Origin: Renibacterium salmoninarum ATCC 33209
GTDB taxonomy: Bacteria; Actinomycetota; Actinomycetes; Actinomycetales; Micrococcaceae
Direction: 5' to 3'
NCBI RefSeq assembly: GCF_000018885.1
Contig: NC_010168.1
Span: forward strand, 496,001 to 560,000
Length of the DNA stretch: 64,000 nt
In this document: positions 42,608-53,117 of the stretch, in pieces
How positions within the stretch are numbered: position 1 is the stretch's first letter
Layout of the letters: each line of letters begins with the position of its first letter
Notes under the pieces: generated by a model
The model's input: only the letters and a program-made list of their open reading frames with translations
Database searches by the model: none
Told to the model about the DNA's origin: nothing
Program-made: the position numbers and the translations under genes

Positions 42608-44428
42608 GTGGTTCTTCGACTCTCTACCTTGTTCCTGCGCACTTTGCGAGAAGATCCGGTTGACGCCGAGATTGCCAGCCACAAACTTATGGTTCGAGCT
42701 GGTTACATCCGGCGGGCGGCTCCTGGAATTTACAGCTGGCTACCGCTGGGTCTACGGGTCCTGGGCAAAGTCGAAGCAATTATTCGCGAGGAAATGGCTG
42801 CCATTGGTTCTCAAGAAGTCCATTTTCCTGCCTTGTTGCCGTGTGAGCCTTATGAGGCGACAAATCGTTGGACCGAATACGGCGATGGAATTTTTCGGCT
42901 CAAAGACCGTAAAGGCAACGACTATTTGCTTGCGCCCACGCATGAGGAAATGTTCACGCTCCTGGTCAAGGATCTCTACGGCTCCTACAAAGACCTGCCC
43001 GTAAGTCTTTTTCAGATCCAGAACAAGTACCGTGACGAAGCTCGTCCGCGTGCGGGCCTGATGCGCGGTCGCGAGTTCATCATGAAGGATTCGTATTCCT
43101 TCGACATTGACGACGCCGGCCTGGACATTAGCTATGAAGCGCACCGGGCCGCTTATTTCAAGATTTTCGAACGGTTAAGCCTAGAAGTAGTTGCGGTCAA
43201 AGCCACTGCTGGCGCCATGGGCGGCTCGAAGAGCGAAGAGTTCCTGCACCCGACCCCGGTTGGCGAAGATACTTATGTGCGCTCAGCGGGCGGATACGCG
43301 GCGAATGTTGAAGCGGTTAGCACTGTAGTGCCCGCGGATATCGACTTCGCTGATCTGGCTGATGCTATGGTGCATGACACGCCAAATACGCCGACCATCG
43401 AAACCTTGGTAGCGGCGGCGAATTCGATGGTTCCCCGCGCTGATGCGCCGTGGACTGCAGCAGATACGCTCAAGAATGTGGTGCTCGCAGTAGATCTGCC
43501 TGCGGTGGGGGATAAGAAAGCTGAGCGACGACTCGTCGTCATCGGCGTTCCTGGCGACCGCGGTGTAGATCTGAAGCGAATAGAAGCCAACATCTCCACG
43601 CACCTCGGCATTGGTGGCGAAGTTGAGATTGAACCCGCAAATGACGAGGACTTGAAGAAGAACCAGCTACTCGTCAAGGGCTACATTGGCCCGGGACTTT
43701 CGCTCGATGCTGCGGTACTGGGTCTTGAGAGTAGCAGCAAGCTTTTGTACCTTGTGGACCCGAGAGTAGTTTCCGGCACCAGCTGGATCACCGGAGCCAA
43801 CGAGCACGGCAAGCACGTCTTCGGCCTGGTCGCTGGCCGGGACTTTGCGTGGGATGGCGTGATTGAAGCGGTCGAAATCCGCGAAGGAGACGAAGCGCCG
43901 GACGGCTCGGGCCCGCTGGAAATTGCGCGTGGCATTGAGACGGGTCACGTGTTCCAGCTCGGGCGCAAATATGCTGAAATCTTCGACTTGAAGGTATTGG
44001 ACCAGAATGGCAAGCAAGTTGTTGTCACGATGGGTTCCTACGGCGTTGGTGTTACCCGCGCGGTCGCGGCAATTGCTGAAGGCAATAACGATGACCGCGG
44101 TTTGGTTTGGCCCATTGCGGTCGCCCCCGCTGATGTGCACGTCGTCGCCGTCGGTCGAGACAGCGAAGTTTTCGAGACTGCGGAAAAGCTAGCGGCAGAT
44201 TTGGAAGCAGCTGGGCTTGATGTGATTTTGGATGACCGGCAAAAAGTCTCTCCCGGAGTCAAATTTGGCGACGCCGAATTGATCGGCGTGCCGATGGTGT
44301 TGGCTGTTGGCCGCGGGCTGGTAGACGGCGTCGTCGAACTGAAAAACCGTCGCACCGGTGAGCCGAACAACGTTCCGGTTGCTGACACGGTTGCTGAGGT
44401 TCTCGCTTTGCGCGAGACCCTCAGCTAA
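42608..44428 (+). CDS. proS: Prolyl-tRNA synthetase
   Basis: 606 residues from GTG 42608 (GGGAG upstream); the longer frame from 42569 is not supported. Class II synthetase of bacterial type with the editing insertion: motif 2 region [21 protein letters not shown]-terminal [11 protein letters not shown], and the C-terminal anticodon domain ([20 protein letters not shown]). Insert domain about 225-400. Charges tRNA-Pro. Followed 14 bases later by a TauE/SafE gene, possibly co-transcribed. Confidence 0.96.
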   Translation: MVLRLSTLFLRTLREDPVDAEIASHKLMVRAGYIRRAAPGIYSWLPLGLRVLGKVEAIIREEMAAIGSQEVHFPALLPCEPYEATNRWTEYGDGIFRLKDRKGNDYLLAPTHEEMFTLLVKDLYGSYKDLPVSLFQIQNKYRDEARPRAGLMRGREFIMKDSYSFDIDDAGLDISYEAHRAAYFKIFERLSLEVVAVKATAGAMGGSKSEEFLHPTPVGEDTYVRSAGGYAANVEAVSTVVPADIDFADLADAMVHDTPNTPTIETLVAAANSMVPRADAPWTAADTLKNVVLAVDLPAVGDKKAERRLVVIGVPGDRGVDLKRIEANISTHLGIGGEVEIEPANDEDLKKNQLLVKGYIGPGLSLDAAVLGLESSSKLLYLVDPRVVSGTSWITGANEHGKHVFGLVAGRDFAWDGVIEAVEIREGDEAPDGSGPLEIARGIETGHVFQLGRKYAEIFDLKVLDQNGKQVVVTMGSYGVGVTRAVAAIAEGNNDDRGLVWPIAVAPADVHVVAVGRDSEVFETAEKLAADLEAAGLDVILDDRQKVSPGVKFGDAELIGVPMVLAVGRGLVDGVVELKNRRTGEPNNVPVADTVAEVLALRETLS

Positions 44429-44442
44429 GTTCTCAGATCGGA

Positions 44443-45246
44443 ATGCTTTCCGGCTTCGAGGACATCTCATTTTTTACGATCCTGCTGATTGTCGTGGCTG
44501 GTTTTGCGGCAGGCTGGATTGATGCCGTTGTAGGCGGCGGTGGGCTAATCCAGCTGCCGGTGATGCTGATGATTCCTGGAATTACGCCGATTCAGGCCTT
44601 GGAGACTAATAAAATGGGCTCCATTTTTGGCACGGCGACCAGCTCAGTAACGTACTATCGACGGGTAAAACCTGATCTAAAGACCGCGTTACCCATGGCG
44701 GTTGTCGCGTTGGCTGGCAGCTTTGCCGGTGCTTTGCTTGCCGCGAATCTGCCGCAGTCAGTTTTCAAGCCGATCATTGTGGCGGCGCTTATTGCGGTAG
44801 CGATATTTACCGCGGTGAAGCCTAATATTGGCGAGCTAACCGCCTTGCGGCATCGTGGGCACCGGCACTATGTTCTCGCGTGTCTGATCGGTGCGGTGAT
44901 TGGTTTTTATGACGGTGTGATTGGTCCCGGTACTGGATCATTTTTGATTATCGCGCTGGTCACCGAGATGGGTTACGCTTTTTTAGAAGCCAGCGCCAAA
45001 GCAAAAATCGTCAATTTGGCTACTAACCCCGGTGCGTTGTTGTTTTTCTTACCGCATGGTTCATTGCTGTGGGGAGTGGGTTTGGTGCTGGGCGGATCGA
45101 ATATGGCTGGTGGTTACCTGGGCGCCCGAATGGCGGTGGCTAAGGGAAGTAAATTCATTCGGATTGTGTTCTTGGCCGTGGTGGCAGTATTGATCGTCAA
45201 ACTGGGCTGGGACGTGCTGCAGGAGAATCTGCTGCACGCTAGCTGA
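44443..45246 (+). CDS. TauE/SafE-family membrane transporter
   Basis: 267 residues, ATG 44443. About eight membrane segments in two halves; family motifs GWIDAVVGGGGLIQLPVML near the N-terminus and GFYDGVIGPGTGSFLI in the second half. Probably exports a sulfur-containing or organic anion. Unlike the riboswitch-linked relative at 31758 it is intact and has no visible riboswitch. Confidence 0.85.
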   Translation: MLSGFEDISFFTILLIVVAGFAAGWIDAVVGGGGLIQLPVMLMIPGITPIQALETNKMGSIFGTATSSVTYYRRVKPDLKTALPMAVVALAGSFAGALLAANLPQSVFKPIIVAALIAVAIFTAVKPNIGELTALRHRGHRHYVLACLIGAVIGFYDGVIGPGTGSFLIIALVTEMGYAFLEASAKAKIVNLATNPGALLFFLPHGSLLWGVGLVLGGSNMAGGYLGARMAVAKGSKFIRIVFLAVVAVLIVKLGWDVLQENLLHAS

Positions 45247-45273
45247 TTCCAGTCTTGAACCTGGGAGCAGGTT

Positions 45274-45349
45274 TTCAGATAGCAAGACGCCTTTGCGATA
45301 GGCAGAAGAACCGTCTTCTAGCTATCCGAATGTTGTCTTGCTATCTGAA
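45274..45349. terminator. Nested inverted repeats between convergent TauE and phosphotransferase genes
   Basis: Outer 15-base arms (45274-45288 and 45335-45349, TTCAGATAGCAAGAC and its complement) enclose a second hairpin GATAG-gc-AGAAGA-accg-TCTTCT-ag-CTATC (45297-45326). It lies exactly between two convergent genes and would form a branched structure on either strand, so a bidirectional terminator is likely. No T run is seen. Confidence 0.6.
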
Positions 45350-45355
45350 CCGGGA

Positions 45356-46354
45356 TCAGATGATTTCTAAGCTATGCGGGTGAGGTAAGTCGGAGATCGT
45401 GCGGCCAGCGAGCGTGCTGCCAATCCATAGGCAGCGTTGCAGGTCCTTGAGGTGGTCAGCTTTTCCGGCTGGCCAAAGAGCATCCTCAACTTCGCGCACA
45501 ATGCACCATTGCCTAGCGATTTCTGCGTCAAGCCCGGCGGCCGCACACAGCAGGTTGAGCCGATCGAGCAATGCGAGTTCAGGATTGCTTTCAGGTAAAT
45601 CTTTTAGCCGGTTGTTGAGCATTGGTGCGACGGCGTATTCGGCCTCGCCCAGCCAGCCTTGCGGATCGATGGCCTGGAAGTCTTTTGCTTCCCAACCGGT
45701 GGTTCCAGGCCGAGCCAACACGTTCATGCCGTGCAGATCGCCATGCAACAGTACATCGTTGGACTCTCTGCGACCCAGCACTCCCCGGGTTTGGCAAACC
45801 TCTAACGCAGCTTCCAGCAGCCAACGCGGAAAGGGTTCATCGAGCCGGGCCCAATCCGCGGGAAAATCATCGCTCCATCGCTCAGCCTGGTCGGCGAGCG
45901 AGGGGATCTGACTCCACTCAGGACGAATATCTTGCTTGATGGACAGCTCTTTCATCACTGCACCCCAGACCCGAATAGCATCTGGCATTGGCGCGGATTG
46001 CAGCCAACGATCCGCATCCAGTCGTTCCAGAAGTAAGGCAAAATCGGCTGCGTCGTGGTCGAGTAAGCGTGCTGCGCCGTGGCCGCCCCAGAGCTTCAAA
46101 GTCGCGGCTTCATGGCCAATATCCTCGTAAGGGAAAGCAATCTTGAGCACGGCTTGGTCAGCGCCTTGACGGAGCACCGGAATAGCGATGCCGGTAAAGC
46201 CATTCCACGGCTGTTGACCAGGCAATAAGTCTGAGCTCAAGTCCCAACGCTCAAATGCGCTTTCAATGAGACCCGGAAGCCTAGTTAGCCAGGCTCGCCG
46301 CTCGGCAGTGTTGCTGTATCTCTGCGCTAAATCGGCGGGAATCGGGACTGTCAT
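45356..46354 (-). CDS. Aminoglycoside/hydroxyurea phosphotransferase-like kinase (APH(6) family)
   Basis: 332 residues. Kinase fold of the aminoglycoside/hydroxyurea resistance kinase family (PF04655 type): VLKIAFPYEDIGHEAATLKL for ATP lysine, GAARLLDHDAADFALLLERL, catalytic HGDLHGMNVL and metal-binding IDPQGWLGEAEY. Members include streptomycin 6-phosphotransferases, but chromosomal relatives in soil actinobacteria often have unknown substrates. ATG overlaps the stop of the upstream gene (TGATG), indicating co-translation. Intact. Confidence 0.85.
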   Translation of the reverse strand: MTVPIPADLAQRYSNTAERRAWLTRLPGLIESAFERWDLSSDLLPGQQPWNGFTGIAIPVLRQGADQAVLKIAFPYEDIGHEAATLKLWGGHGAARLLDHDAADFALLLERLDADRWLQSAPMPDAIRVWGAVMKELSIKQDIRPEWSQIPSLADQAERWSDDFPADWARLDEPFPRWLLEAALEVCQTRGVLGRRESNDVLLHGDLHGMNVLARPGTTGWEAKDFQAIDPQGWLGEAEYAVAPMLNNRLKDLPESNPELALLDRLNLLCAAAGLDAEIARQWCIVREVEDALWPAGKADHLKDLQRCLWIGSTLAGRTISDLPHPHSLEII

Positions 46355-47955
46355 CAGGACGCCAGACCGGGCAGCTTTTGAGGTGGCGCGGCCCAGTTGA
46401 GCTGGTCTTTGCTGCTCGAGAGCATTTTCTCGATGGCCCAGTCTCGGAGCGCACCATCGCTGAGGCCAACCAAATCGGCGTAGCTAATACTGAGCTGATC
46501 TTGAAGGGTTGCGAGTCCCGGCACAGGCTGGGCTAAAAAGCTTTGGTCTAAGGTGATGAATGCCGGTTCTGGCAAGGGTGATTGCAGGCATTGTGCACGG
46601 AATTGCGCCCTCGTCTGGCTCAAGGCATCTTGATGTTGCGCCAGCAGCCCAAATGCCGTCTTGGCTGATTCCGGCGTCGCCAATCGAGTCGCGGCTACTT
46701 GGTAAGCGTAGACGGCCTTTTGCTCCGCCAAGGCGACAGCTGCCAAGGCCTGAGCGCTGCCGAGTTTGGTGTCGGCAGGAGGGGCAGTTGGCGTGGCACA
46801 AGAGGATGCCTCGGGCGGTGTGACTGCAGGAATAGCCACCATAGGCACCGTGATGCCTGCTTGTTTGGCAAGATACTGGGCAGAAATTGCTTGCCCAATA
46901 CCGATTGCGGCAAGCAAGCGGGCCATACCAGGCTCAGTGTTGCGCGCCGTGGACAAGTTTGACAGTGCCGCTTTTGCCAGTCCATCGACGACGGCGGCAA
47001 CAGCAACCGGAGTTGTCGCAGAGGATGACGGGGCCGTGGGGCTAGCACTGCTGGTAGCTGAGGGCCGGGTCAGCGCTTCGATTGAGGCGTTGAGAACTCC
47101 GACGGCGTAATTTGCCGCCGGAGCCGTTGCGCTATCAGGGGCAAGAGCTTTGAGCTGGGTAAGTAACTCGTTGGCCGAACTGAGCGAATCTTGCCTGCCC
47201 TGCTCGGTTGCCGAAATCTGCTGAGACTCATTATTTCGGTTGCTGATAATGCTGCCGGTAGCGAGCACCAGGACGGCAACAAGCAATAGCAGTAGCACTC
47301 GTCGCGACCAGTTCCACACATTGCGGCCAAGCCGACGTTCCGGATGCTCGAAGTCTTTGGCTTTTTCGCGAGCTTTTTCCTGCGCTTTCTCGCTGGCCTC
47401 AGAGGCGCGCAACGACTGTCGAGTGGCGTGTTCCAGCGGTTCGATTTCTGCTGGAATCGCCATCGCGGGTATTTCGGGTTCTGGAACGGGAATTGACTCG
47501 GGTTCTGAGCTCAGCTCGGGCTCTGGAACGGGTGCCGGCTCTGGTTCTAAGCGCGCTTCCGGACTCGGCTCCGACTGGGTTGCTGACTCTGCGGGTGCTG
47601 GTTTCTCGGGTGCTGGTTTCTCGGGTGCTGACTCCGCGGGCGCTGACTCCGCGGGGGCCAATTCCGTTACCGGCGCCACTTCCGCTAGAGGCACTGCTTC
47701 TAGCTCCGGAGCGGGTTTCGCTTCCGGCAAGTCTGGCGCTATTGCTTCGGCTGAATTGCTCTCCGCGATAATGATGACCGGCACTGAAACTGCGGCAACA
47801 GGAGGCCCAGCGGGCAAGCTTGCGCGGCGTGGCTTGCGAGTTTTTGCAGATTTGGATTTCGCATCGGATTCGACCGATTGAGCAGCAGAGCCCGTGGAAG
47901 ACGACGGCAGGGAACTGTCGTCGTCGGAATTCTGGGCAATTTCTGGATCGGTCAC
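46354..47955 (-). CDS. DUF4439-type membrane-anchored protein with Pro/Glu-rich N-terminus
   Basis: 533 residues in three parts: a cytoplasmic acidic, Pro/Ala/Glu-rich region (about 1-205) with degenerate repeats such as PAESAPAESAPEKPAPEKPA; one membrane helix (RVLLLLLVAVLVLATGSII) near 222-240; and an extracellular C-terminal helical domain (about 385-520, SAQALAAVALAEQKAVYAYQ and LAQHQDALSQTRAQFRAQC) of the ferritin-like DUF4439 family. Translationally coupled to the kinase downstream. Function unknown. Confidence 0.65.
   Translation of the reverse strand: MTDPEIAQNSDDDSSLPSSSTGSAAQSVESDAKSKSAKTRKPRRASLPAGPPVAAVSVPVIIIAESNSAEAIAPDLPEAKPAPELEAVPLAEVAPVTELAPAESAPAESAPEKPAPEKPAPAESATQSEPSPEARLEPEPAPVPEPELSSEPESIPVPEPEIPAMAIPAEIEPLEHATRQSLRASEASEKAQEKAREKAKDFEHPERRLGRNVWNWSRRVLLLLLVAVLVLATGSIISNRNNESQQISATEQGRQDSLSSANELLTQLKALAPDSATAPAANYAVGVLNASIEALTRPSATSSASPTAPSSSATTPVAVAAVVDGLAKAALSNLSTARNTEPGMARLLAAIGIGQAISAQYLAKQAGITVPMVAIPAVTPPEASSCATPTAPPADTKLGSAQALAAVALAEQKAVYAYQVAATRLATPESAKTAFGLLAQHQDALSQTRAQFRAQCLQSPLPEPAFITLDQSFLAQPVPGLATLQDQLSISYADLVGLSDGALRDWAIEKMLSSSKDQLNWAAPPQKLPGLAS
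47593..47652. repeat. Four tandem 15-bp units in the DUF4439 gene
   Basis: GGGTGCTGGTTTCTC twice (47593-47622), then GGGTGCTGACTCCGC and GGGCGCTGACTCCGC (47623-47652). They encode five-residue Pro/Ala/Glu units in the disordered region. In-frame length variation between strains would be easy. Confidence 0.8.
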
Positions 47956-48117
47956 AAAGTTCGATCATGCCATGTTTGAGGGCATTTTGCTCACTCAATG
48001 GGACCCGCCAGCCGGCATTCAGCCCGCCAGCCGTCGCCTAATCGCCCTAACAATCTGTAGGCTATACGTACAACATCATCACGTGGGTGCCCGAATGGGC
48101 CCAGGAAGGCTTCGATC

Positions 48118-48714
48118 ATGTCCAAGCCGGATCGGTCGCCGAGTTCAGCAATCAATACTGCTGCACAGTCCCAACGACTCTTCGATTTCCTCCAACCCGC
48201 CGTTGTTGAAACAGGTTTATTCCTCGAAGAAGTGAATGTGCACCTTGCTGGTACGTAGCGGATCGTGCACGTCGTGGTCGATTTACCCGAAGATCAACAG
48301 GGCAGCGTTGGCCTAGACAAGATTGCTGAAGTTTCGCTAGCCCTTTCCTCCGCGTTAGATGCGGATCCGGAAGATGACGGACGTCCTTTTGATTTAGAAG
48401 TTTCCTCGCCCGGTGTGGGGCGTTCTCTAACCGAGTTGCGGCACTGGCGCCGGGCTTTGGGGCGGATGGCGACTTTGAAGCTTCGAAAAAGCGAGCAAGG
48501 CGAGTCCTTGTTCGGCAGAATTATTGAAGTTAGCCCGGACGGGGTGAAGATCCGCCCCGAACTGCCAGTGAAGAAAGGTATGAAGCCTAAACAGGCTGAA
48601 CCTGAATTCATTGAGTTCGCGCAGATTCGCAAGGGCACGGTTGAGGTCGAATTCCATCGACTCGACGAAGAAGAGCAGGCTGGAACAGATTCCGGTCAGA
48701 AAGGTCAGGATTGA
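48118..48714 (+). pseudogene. rimP: Ribosome maturation factor RimP, nonsense at codon 47
   Basis: ATG 48118 with AGGAAGG upstream gives MSKPDRSPSS and the RimP N-domain LFDFLQPAVVETGLFLEEV, then TAG at 48256-48258 after HLAGT. The same frame continues RIVHVVVDLPEDQQGSVG and the complete remaining protein (LDLEVSSPGVGRSLTE-like region, C-terminal Sm-like domain) to 48714, directly before nusA. RimP aids 30S maturation and loss slows growth without always being lethal. A GTG at 48265 could restart translation but would lack the N-terminal domain. The position, one base change from a sense codon, suggests recent loss or a sequencing artefact. Confidence 0.82.
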
Positions 48715-48715
48715 G

Positions 48716-49708
48716 ATGGATATTGACATGAGCGCGCTGCGTTTGCTGGAGCGCGAACGTGAAATTCCGCTAGAGAAGCTCATCCCGACCATTGAGCAGG
48801 CGCTTCTTGTGGCCTATCGCAAGTCTCCTGGCGCTTTTGAGCAGGCTCGGGCGGAGATTGATCGCAAGAGCGGTCACGTGACCATTTGGGCCACCGAAAT
48901 CGACGACGACGGCGCACCCGTGGGTGAGTTCGAAGATACCCCCGCTGGCTTTGGCCGCATTGCCGCCAGCACAGCGCGCCAGATCATCTTGCAGCGACTG
49001 CGTGATGTTGAGGATGAGAACGTTCTTGGCGAGTTCCGCGGCAAAGAAGGCGAACTAGTCTCCGGCCAAATTCAGCAGGGACACAATCCCAACATGGTCC
49101 AGGTCAATCTGGGCACAGTCGAAGGCGTGCTGCCGCCAACTGAGCAGTCGCCAGGGGAGCGTTACCCGCATGGCAGCCGGATTCGGGCCTTTGTTGTTGA
49201 CGTGCATCGCGGCCAAAAAGGTCCATCAATTACCCTGTCCCGTTCACACCCGGGCTTGGTTCGGAAGCTTTTCGAGTTGGAAGTTCCAGAAATTGCGGAC
49301 AAGTCCGTGGAAATCGTGGCGCTTGCGCGTGAAGCCGGCCACCGCACCAAAATCGCTGTTAAGGCTCATCGGCCCGGGATCAACGCTAAGGGAGCTTGCA
49401 TCGGTGAGATGGGTTCGCGAGTACGTGCCGTGATGACGGAGCTCAATGACGAGAAGATCGACATCGTCGACTTCAGCGAAGATCCGGCAACCTTTATTGC
49501 CAGCTCACTTTCGCCGTCGCGCGTTAACTCAGTGACCATCACGGATGAGGCAACTCGTTCAGCACGGGTGATTGTGCCGGATTACCAGCTTTCACTGGCG
49601 ATTGGCAAAGAAGGCCAAAATGCCCGGCTGGCAGCCAAGCTCACCGGTTGGCGAATCGACATCATTTCGGATGCGGTAGCAGAACCAACTGAGCCGGCGG
49701 CCGAGTAA
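48716..49708 (+). CDS. nusA: Transcription termination/antitermination factor NusA
   Basis: 330 residues from ATG 48716, two bases after rimP's stop. N-terminal RNA polymerase-binding domain (residues 1-105), S1 domain ([20 protein letters not shown]), and two KH domains with [18 protein letters not shown] and [19 protein letters not shown]. The actinobacterial short form without the C-terminal acidic repeats. If rimP translation stops early, nusA expression could suffer from polarity, though it has its own start region. Confidence 0.95.
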   Translation: MDIDMSALRLLEREREIPLEKLIPTIEQALLVAYRKSPGAFEQARAEIDRKSGHVTIWATEIDDDGAPVGEFEDTPAGFGRIAASTARQIILQRLRDVEDENVLGEFRGKEGELVSGQIQQGHNPNMVQVNLGTVEGVLPPTEQSPGERYPHGSRIRAFVVDVHRGQKGPSITLSRSHPGLVRKLFELEVPEIADKSVEIVALAREAGHRTKIAVKAHRPGINAKGACIGEMGSRVRAVMTELNDEKIDIVDFSEDPATFIASSLSPSRVNSVTITDEATRSARVIVPDYQLSLAIGKEGQNARLAAKLTGWRIDIISDAVAEPTEPAAE

Positions 49709-49809
49709 CTAGCGGCTTTGCTGGCACCGTTTGGGCAGCGGGGGCGCTTGGGCGCTAGACTGGGATAGGCCGGGTCTATCGACCACAACATCCCACCAAA
49801 GGTACCTAC

Positions 49810-50115
49810 GTGTCGACAACGCAGTTAACTGCGTCCAAAACGCCTATTCGTACCTGCGTTGGATGCCGTTGTCGTGATGCCCAGCCAAAACTTTTGCGTG
49901 TGGTGAGAGATGCTTCCGGCGTTTTGGAAGTGGATCCTCACCGCAGCATGGCTGGCCGGGGTGCTTGGTTGCATCCGGAAAAGGCATGTCTTGATTTGGC
50001 TCTCAAGCGACATGGTTTTAGCCGCGCTTTCCGAGGCGCGGGCGAAACTGCGTCAGTCGAAAGCTATTTCGCACAGAACCGAACTGTCCAACCTGAAAGC
50101 GGGTCAGAAAACTGA
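49810..50115 (+). CDS. ylxR: YlxR-family (DUF448) RNA-binding protein
   Basis: 101 residues, GTG start. Contains the family motif RTCVGCRCRDAQPKLLRVV and GRGAWLHPEKACLDLAL, which bind RNA or tRNA-like structures. Lies between nusA and infB as in most Actinobacteria. Exact role is not settled. Confidence 0.88.
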   Translation: MSTTQLTASKTPIRTCVGCRCRDAQPKLLRVVRDASGVLEVDPHRSMAGRGAWLHPEKACLDLALKRHGFSRAFRGAGETASVESYFAQNRTVQPESGSEN

Positions 50116-50271
50116 TGGAAACCCGATGAGTGCCCAGCGATGAGTGCCCGGTAATGAGTGTGCAAGCAATTTGTGCTGTGCACGCCAGCGTCGGACATTC
50201 CCCCCTGGAATCCCGACTTATGAATTAGACGGTTCGTGCCTGACTCGGTGCGAGCCGAGACAGGAGAAAGC

Positions 50272-53106
50272 GTGGCTAAGGCCCGTGTACATGAGCTCGC
50301 AAAAGAGCTCGGAATCACATCCAAAGATGCAGTTGCGAAGCTGCAGGAACTGGGCGAATTTGTTCGTTCAGCATCTTCAACCATCGAAGCTCCGGTGGTA
50401 AAGAAACTTCGCGATGCCTTCCCCGATGCGGTAGCTGCACCAGAAGCTGCAGCCCCTAAGGCTCCGGCACGTCCGGCACCTAAAGCGCCGGCGAAACCTG
50501 CTGAAGCGCAAGCGTCGGTAAAGCCCGTTGAAACGCAAGCTCCAGCAACTCCGGCTGCCGCGAAAGCTGCGGCTACGCCAGTTGCACCAGCTGCTCCGGC
50601 AGTAAAAGAGCAAAAAGAGGGTAGCGCCGCTCGTCCTGGCGCTGGTGGACCGCGCCCAGGCAATAACCCGTTCGCCACTTCGCAAGGTATGCCACGCGCT
50701 GGCGCCCGTGCCGAAGGGGAACGTCCAGCCGCAGCTCCGGCTTCAGGCGCTGGCAGACCCCGTCCAGGTGGTCCTCGTCCGGGTGCACCTCGTCCGGGTA
50801 ACAATCCTTTTGCCTCATCGCAAGGTATGCCACGTTCTGGCGGCCGCGGTGACGGCGAGCGCTCGGGTGGACCGCGTCCTGCGGCTGGCTCGGGTGGCCC
50901 TCGTCCAGCAGCTGGTTCGGGTGGCCCTCGTCCAGCAGCTGGTTCGGGTGGCCCTCGTCCGGGCGCCGGTTCTGGTGCCTCACGGCCTGGTGGCGGCGGC
51001 GGAAACCGTCCTACTCCCGGCATGATGCCTAACCGCACCGAACGACCAGCTCCGGCAGGTCGTGGCGCAGGCGGCGGCGCTGGCGGTCCAGGCCGCGGTG
51101 GCGGCGCACGTCCTGGTGGCGGCGCTCCTGCCGGTGGTGGCTTTGGCAAGGGCGGTCGCGGTCGCGGCGGTACCCAAGGTGCCTTCGGTAAGGGCGGCGC
51201 GGGTCGTGGCAAGCAGCGCAAGTCGAAGCGGGCAAAGCGTCAGGAACTAGAGCAGATGAGTGCTCCGTCGCTTGGCGGCGTGAGCGTACCCCGTGGCGAC
51301 GGCAACACCGTTGTTCGGTTGCGTCGTGGTTCTTCGATCACTGATTTCGCAGACAAGATTGAGGCTAACCCGGCAGCATTGGTTACTGTGCTCTTCCACT
51401 TGGGCGAAATGGCTACGGCCACGCAGTCCTTGGACGAAGAGACATTTGCCTTGCTCGGTGAAGAACTCGGTTACAAACTTCAGGTCGTTTCGCCGGAGGA
51501 CGAGGAGCGCGAGCTGCTCAGTACCTTCGACATCGACTTTGATGCCGAGCTCGAAGCTGAAGGCGATGAAGATCTTCAGGCGCGCCCGCCGGTTGTTACC
51601 GTGATGGGCCACGTCGATCACGGTAAGACTCGTTTGCTCGATGCGATCCGTAATTCGGATGTCGTCGCGGGCGAACACGGTGGCATCACCCAGCACATCG
51701 GTGCTTACCAGGTCAATCACGTCCATGAGGGTGAAGTTCGAAAGATCACCTTCATCGATACTCCGGGTCACGAAGCTTTCACCGCGATGCGTGCCCGTGG
51801 TGCCAAAGTCACCGACATTGCGATCCTGGTGGTCGCTGCGGACGACGGCGTGATGCCGCAGACCGTTGAGGCGCTCAACCACGCACAGGCTGCTGGTGTG
51901 CCGATTGTGGTCGCTGTGAACAAGATCGATAAAGAGGGCGCGAACCCGGAGAAAATCCGTGGCCAGCTCACCGAATACGGTCTGGTGCCTGAAGAGTACG
52001 GTGGCGAGACGATGTTCGTCGACGTCTCTGCTCGGCAGAACCAAAACATTGACGCTTTGCTCGAAGCTGTCATGCTGACCGCAGACGCCGCTTTGGATCT
52101 GCGCGCCAACCCGAACAAGGACGCGCGCGGTATCGCGATCGAAGCGAACTTGGATAAGGGTCGCGGTTCAGTGGCTACCGTGCTGGTGCAGTCCGGTACT
52201 TTGGCCGTTGGCGACACGATTGTGGCCGGTACAGCGCACGGACGTGTCCGGGCAATGTTCGACGACGATGGAACTGCCGTCACCGAAGCAGGACCTTCGC
52301 GTCCGGTGCAGGTGCTTGGTTTGTCCTCGGTGCCTCGCGCAGGTGACACCTTCTTCGTGACCGGTGATGAGCGTACTGCCCGTCAGATCGCGGAGAAGCG
52401 TGAAGCTGCGGACCGCAACGCCGCCCTGGCGAAGCGTCGCAAGCGGATCAGCCTGGAAGACTTCGACCAGGCCGTTGCCGATGGCAAGGTTGACACGCTT
52501 AACCTCATCCTCAAGGGTGACGTTTCCGGTGCTGTTGAAGCTCTGGAAGATTCGTTGCTCAAGATCGACGTCGGCGAAGGTGTGCAACTGCGCGTCATTC
52601 ACCGTGGCGTTGGTGCGATCACGCAGAACGACGTCAACTTGGCGACTGTGGACAGCGCAATCATCATTGGCTTCAACGTCAAGCCGGCCGAGCGGGTTGC
52701 CGAGTTGGCAGACCGCGAGGGTGTCGATATGCGCTTCTACTCGGTCATCTATGCAGCGATCGACGATATTGAGTTGGCGCTCAAGGGCATGCTCAAGCCG
52801 GAATACGAAGAGGTCCAGTTGGGTACCGCGGAAATCCGCGAGATCTTCCGTTCCTCGAAGTTCGGCAACATCGCTGGCTCGATCGTCCGCAGTGGTTTGA
52901 TTCGACGCAATGCCAAGGCACGTGTTTTGCGTGCGGGTGTGCTCATCGGAGACAACCTCACGGTCGATTCGCTCAAGCGAGTCAAGGACGATGCCACCGA
53001 AGTTCGCGAGGGCTTCGAATGCGGTATTGGCCTTGGATCGTTCAACGATCTGCAGCTCGAAGACATCATCGAGACCTTCGAAATGCGCGAGAAGCCGCGG
53101 GTCTAA
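50272..53106 (+). CDS. infB: Translation initiation factor IF-2
   Basis: 944 residues from GTG 50272 (AGGAG six bases upstream). IF2_N domain at 1-50 ([20 protein letters not shown]), then a long Ala/Pro and Gly/Arg-rich linker (about 60-325), a second IF2_N region (about 330-440), and the GTPase with G1 GHVDHGKT at 446, the G3 DTPGH and NKID motifs, followed by domains II-IV. It places initiator tRNA on the 30S subunit. The linker includes a four-unit 27-bp repeat. Antisense frames over the linker are shadows of its GC-rich code. Confidence 0.97.
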   Translation: MAKARVHELAKELGITSKDAVAKLQELGEFVRSASSTIEAPVVKKLRDAFPDAVAAPEAAAPKAPARPAPKAPAKPAEAQASVKPVETQAPATPAAAKAAATPVAPAAPAVKEQKEGSAARPGAGGPRPGNNPFATSQGMPRAGARAEGERPAAAPASGAGRPRPGGPRPGAPRPGNNPFASSQGMPRSGGRGDGERSGGPRPAAGSGGPRPAAGSGGPRPAAGSGGPRPGAGSGASRPGGGGGNRPTPGMMPNRTERPAPAGRGAGGGAGGPGRGGGARPGGGAPAGGGFGKGGRGRGGTQGAFGKGGAGRGKQRKSKRAKRQELEQMSAPSLGGVSVPRGDGNTVVRLRRGSSITDFADKIEANPAALVTVLFHLGEMATATQSLDEETFALLGEELGYKLQVVSPEDEERELLSTFDIDFDAELEAEGDEDLQARPPVVTVMGHVDHGKTRLLDAIRNSDVVAGEHGGITQHIGAYQVNHVHEGEVRKITFIDTPGHEAFTAMRARGAKVTDIAILVVAADDGVMPQTVEALNHAQAAGVPIVVAVNKIDKEGANPEKIRGQLTEYGLVPEEYGGETMFVDVSARQNQNIDALLEAVMLTADAALDLRANPNKDARGIAIEANLDKGRGSVATVLVQSGTLAVGDTIVAGTAHGRVRAMFDDDGTAVTEAGPSRPVQVLGLSSVPRAGDTFFVTGDERTARQIAEKREAADRNAALAKRRKRISLEDFDQAVADGKVDTLNLILKGDVSGAVEALEDSLLKIDVGEGVQLRVIHRGVGAITQNDVNLATVDSAIIIGFNVKPAERVAELADREGVDMRFYSVIYAAIDDIELALKGMLKPEYEEVQLGTAEIREIFRSSKFGNIAGSIVRSGLIRRNAKARVLRAGVLIGDNLTVDSLKRVKDDATEVREGFECGIGLGSFNDLQLEDIIETFEMREKPRV
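50866..50973 (+). repeat. Four 27-bp tandem repeats in infB
   Basis: Units at 50866-50892, 50893-50919, 50920-50946 and 50947-50973 encode [13 protein letters not shown] nonapeptides; units two and three are identical. They are in frame and lie in the disordered linker, so copy number could vary without breaking the protein. Confidence 0.85.
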
Positions 53107-53117
53107 ACGTAATTTTC

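Noticed and set aside
50866..50973. CRISPR-like direct repeats
   Set aside because: In-frame coding repeats without spacers.
50064..51221. 385-codon Pro-rich open frame antisense to infB
   Set aside because: It mirrors the Gly/Arg/Ala-rich linker of IF-2; no ribosome site or recognisable domain.
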